The position numbers were made by a program, and so were the translations under genes. Positions 14,005 to 15,761 of a stretch of DNA of 15,761 bases are shown in pieces (within the stretch, counting starts at the first letter, position 1; every line of letters begins with the position of its first letter). The notes beneath the pieces are model-generated. The model did no database searches. It was not told the origin of the DNA and was given only the letters and a program-made list of their open reading frames with translations. The stretch is from JBEEJL01 sp043744215 (GTDB lineage Bacteria; Pseudomonadota; Gammaproteobacteria; Burkholderiales; JBEEJL01), in contig JAYTVC010000058.1 of NCBI GenBank assembly GCA_043744215.1, positions 1-15,761 on the forward strand. The letters run 5' to 3'.

Positions 14005-15402
14005 ATGAAGCTATCTTTTTTGGGTGCAGCAGGCGAGGTGACCGGTTCCAGCTATATGATTGAAACCGGTGACGTGAAGTTTATGGTGGACTGCGGCATG
14101 TTTCAGGGCGGCAATGAGGCTGATGAAAAAAACCTTAGCGCTTTGCGCTTCGATGTCTCGACGCTGGATTTTGTGCTGCTCACCCATGCGCACATTGACC
14201 ATTCGGGCTTGCTGCCGCGCTTGTGCAAACTCGGCTTTAATGGCCCGATCTATGCGACGGAAGCGACCTGTGATTTGCTCGAAGTGATGTTGCTGGACAG
14301 CGCGCACATTCAGGAAAGTGAAGCGGAACGCGACAACCGCAAGCGCGGCAATCACAAGGGAAAAGACGCCGCCGTGCCGCTCTACAGCGTGCAGGATGCG
14401 GAAAAATCCTTGCAACAATTGCGGCCAGTGCAATATGACGCCGACGTAAACCCGCACAAAAACATTCGCTGCCGCTACCGCGACGCCGGCCATATTCTCG
14501 GCTCTGCCATGATCGAATGCTGGGTCTTGGAAAAAGACGCAAAGAAAAAAATGGTTTTCTCCGGCGACGTAGGCCAACCGGGCCGTCCTATCATGCACGA
14601 TCCTACACCGATTGCCGACGCCGATTATTTGCTGACCGAATCCACTTACGGCAACCGTTTGCATAAAGTGTTGCCCGATACAGAGCGCGAGTTGGTCGAG
14701 GCGATCAAGCGCACTTTCTCAAGCGGCGGCAATGTGATTTTCCCCGCCTTCGCCGTTGGCCGCACGCAGGAAGTGCTGCATGAGCTGGCCGATCTTACAC
14801 GGCGGGGGCTATTGCATGACTTGAAAGTGTTTGTCGATTCGCCTATGGCATTGAAGGCCACTCACATCACGATGAAGTACCGCGCCATACTTGATGATGA
14901 ATCGCGCACCCTGCTCAAATGGCAGGAAGCGAACCCCAACAAAATACGCATTCAGTTTACCGAAAAAGTCGAAGACTCCATGGCGCTGAACGAAATCAAG
15001 CGCGGCGCGATTGTTGTTGCCGCCAGCGGCATGTGCGATGCAGGGCGTATCAAACATCATTTACGCCACAATTTATCGCGTGCCGAATGCTGCGTGATTT
15101 TTACCGGCTATCAGGCTGAAGGTACGTTAGGCAGACGGCTGGTTGACGGGGCGAAGACGGTGAAAATTTTCGGTGAAGAAATTCCCGTACGCGCACGTAT
15201 CCACACCATCGGCGGTTTGTCGGCCCATGCCGATCAGGCTGCGCTGCTGGGTTGGCTCGCGCATTTTGCAAACGCACCCAAGCAAACGTTTATTATTCAC
15301 GGCGAGAGTACCAATCGTGAAATTTTTGCGCAAAAAATGCGCGAAGTGCTGGGCTGGCAAAATATTAGTTTGCCCGGTCGCGGCGATGTATTCGAGATTT
15401 GA
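14005..15402 (+). CDS. Metallo-beta-lactamase/beta-CASP RNA nuclease
   Basis: A 465-residue cytoplasmic protein of the YSH1/CPSF-73-like bacterial family, commonly annotated as an MBL-fold RNA exonuclease or RNA-metabolising metallo-beta-lactamase. The zinc motif THAHIDHSG gives H61, H63, D65 and H66. AGHILGSA and FSGDVG supply later metal ligands. The beta-CASP domain follows with LTESTYGNRLH, FPAFAVGRTQEVL and FVDSPMA. SGMCDAGRIKHHL and IGGLSAHADQ provide the C-terminal conserved residues. The family cleaves or trims RNA with two zinc ions; the native substrates in Proteobacteria are largely unknown. The start is secure: GGGAGGA at 13994-14000 is 4 nt before ATG 14005. The apparent upstream extension to 13927 has no ribosome binding site. 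The gene is intact. A large palindrome begins 34 bp after the stop. Confidence 0.92.
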   Translation: MKLSFLGAAGEVTGSSYMIETGDVKFMVDCGMFQGGNEADEKNLSALRFDVSTLDFVLLTHAHIDHSGLLPRLCKLGFNGPIYATEATCDLLEVMLLDSAHIQESEAERDNRKRGNHKGKDAAVPLYSVQDAEKSLQQLRPVQYDADVNPHKNIRCRYRDAGHILGSAMIECWVLEKDAKKKMVFSGDVGQPGRPIMHDPTPIADADYLLTESTYGNRLHKVLPDTERELVEAIKRTFSSGGNVIFPAFAVGRTQEVLHELADLTRRGLLHDLKVFVDSPMALKATHITMKYRAILDDESRTLLKWQEANPNKIRIQFTEKVEDSMALNEIKRGAIVVAASGMCDAGRIKHHLRHNLSRAECCVIFTGYQAEGTLGRRLVDGAKTVKIFGEEIPVRARIHTIGGLSAHADQAALLGWLAHFANAPKQTFIIHGESTNREIFAQKMREVLGWQNISLPGRGDVFEI

Positions 15403-15436
15403 GAAGGCGAGTGACGACAGAGTTTACTTACGGCAT

Positions 15437-15514
15437 GCGCTAATGTAGGTTGGCAATCCTTTGCCGACGAACACAGTTATTTGTCGGCAAAGGATTGCCA
15501 ACCTACATTAGCGC
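15437..15514. repeat. Perfect palindrome, 32-bp arms, 14-nt loop
   Basis: Positions 15437-15468 are exactly the reverse complement of 15483-15514, with the loop GAACACAGTTATTT between them. The arm begins GCGCTAATGTAGG and ends TTTGCCGAC. Its core is shared with the smaller hairpin at 4241-4278, so this is a repeat family of the host genome. There is no flanking T-run. It probably stabilises or ends the mRNA of the preceding nuclease gene, but that is inference. Confidence 0.85.
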
Positions 15515-15571
15515 GCTAAGCAGAGTGCTTTGAATATAATGAAAGCAAGCGTTTGGTAAATATGAATTGCT

Positions 15572-15611
15572 ATGTAACTAATTGATTTTATTCAATATTT
15601 TGTAGTTACAT
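15572..15611. other. AT-rich hairpin upstream of the partial gene's 3' end
   Basis: ATGTAACTA (15572-15580) pairs with TAGTTACAT (15603-15611), and inside it ATTGA (15581-15585) pairs with TCAAT (15592-15596). It lies between the large palindrome and the stop of the minus-strand gene at 15634. For that gene it would be a downstream hairpin and a possible terminator of A/T-rich type, but no T-run follows directly. Confidence 0.35.
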
Positions 15612-15633
15612 TAGATAAGAATTTCACTCGGCT

Positions 15634-15761
15634 TTACTCGTAGCGTCGGCCTATCCACTCCGCAATCAGCACGGGCTTGCTTGAGCCTTCTCGTTCCACC
15701 GTGACATCCCACACTGCTTGCGAGCCGTTCGGCGCAATGTTTTCCATACTCTTCAACACAA
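15634..15761 (-). CDS. Unidentified protein, C-terminal part only
   Basis: The last 41 codons of a minus-strand gene that continues beyond the right edge, ending in TAA at 15636-15634. The peptide includes MENIAPNGSQAVWDVTVERE and ends KPVLIAEWIGRRYE. It is coding-like: balanced composition, and the terminal VTVEREGSSKPVLIAEWI looks like two beta strands, as at the end of a hotdog-fold (MaoC or thioesterase-like) protein. I do not recognise the family with confidence and assign no function. Confidence 0.55.
   Translation of the reverse strand, partial: VLKSMENIAPNGSQAVWDVTVEREGSSKPVLIAEWIGRRYE

Noticed and set aside
14011..14664. Minus-strand open frame of 217 codons within the MBL nuclease gene
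   Set aside because: It is antisense to an intact, motif-complete protein and has no recognisable domain.
1..15761. CRISPR array, tRNA or rRNA genes, IS element
   Set aside because: No regularly spaced direct repeats, no cloverleaf-like tRNA sequence, no rRNA motif and no transposase were seen on either strand.

Overview
The window appears to have two unequal parts. Positions 1 to about 650 look alphaproteobacterial, of Bradyrhizobium/Rhodopseudomonas type. They hold the 3' end of glnD, a Rhizobiales-style palindromic intergenic repeat and the last part of tex, all GC-rich. From about 700 onward base composition and gene content look like a Betaproteobacterium of moderate GC; this placement rests on recalled family resemblance. 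The change falls inside one open reading frame, in the conserved S1 domain of tex. The left end is therefore either a recombination product or a chimeric assembly join.

Layout: glnD tail (+); tex (-, 312-2660); a divergent intergenic region with a tex promoter overlapping a 17-bp palindrome; metY-type O-acetylhomoserine sulfhydrylase (+, GTG start at 2935); two palindromic repeat elements; an alpha/beta hydrolase and a cytosolic-type 5'-nucleotidase (+, 17 bp apart); an FNR/ANR-type box ahead of a phasin-like protein with a Lys/Ala/Pro tail; a copper-exporting P1B ATPase (copA); a SulP anion transporter whose STAS domain is split off by a 1-nt shift in a T8 run; a fragment repeating the last 32 codons of copA; a reverse transcriptase of retron type preceded by strongly structured DNA that may be its msr-msd RNA; a small LEA14-like lipoprotein (-); a metallo-beta-lactamase/beta-CASP RNA-processing nuclease (+); a perfect 32-bp-arm palindrome; and an unidentified minus-strand gene running off the right end.

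The housekeeping genes (tex, metY, hydrolase, nucleotidase, phasin-like, copA, lipoprotein, nuclease) form no single pathway. The accessory part is 9273-13330: a frameshifted transporter bracketed by copA 3' ends, then the reverse transcriptase. The best candidate for a little-described system is the reverse transcriptase plus the structured region 11761-11964. Together they look like an orphan retron related to the long myxobacterial (Mx162-like) type, with no separate effector gene beside it.
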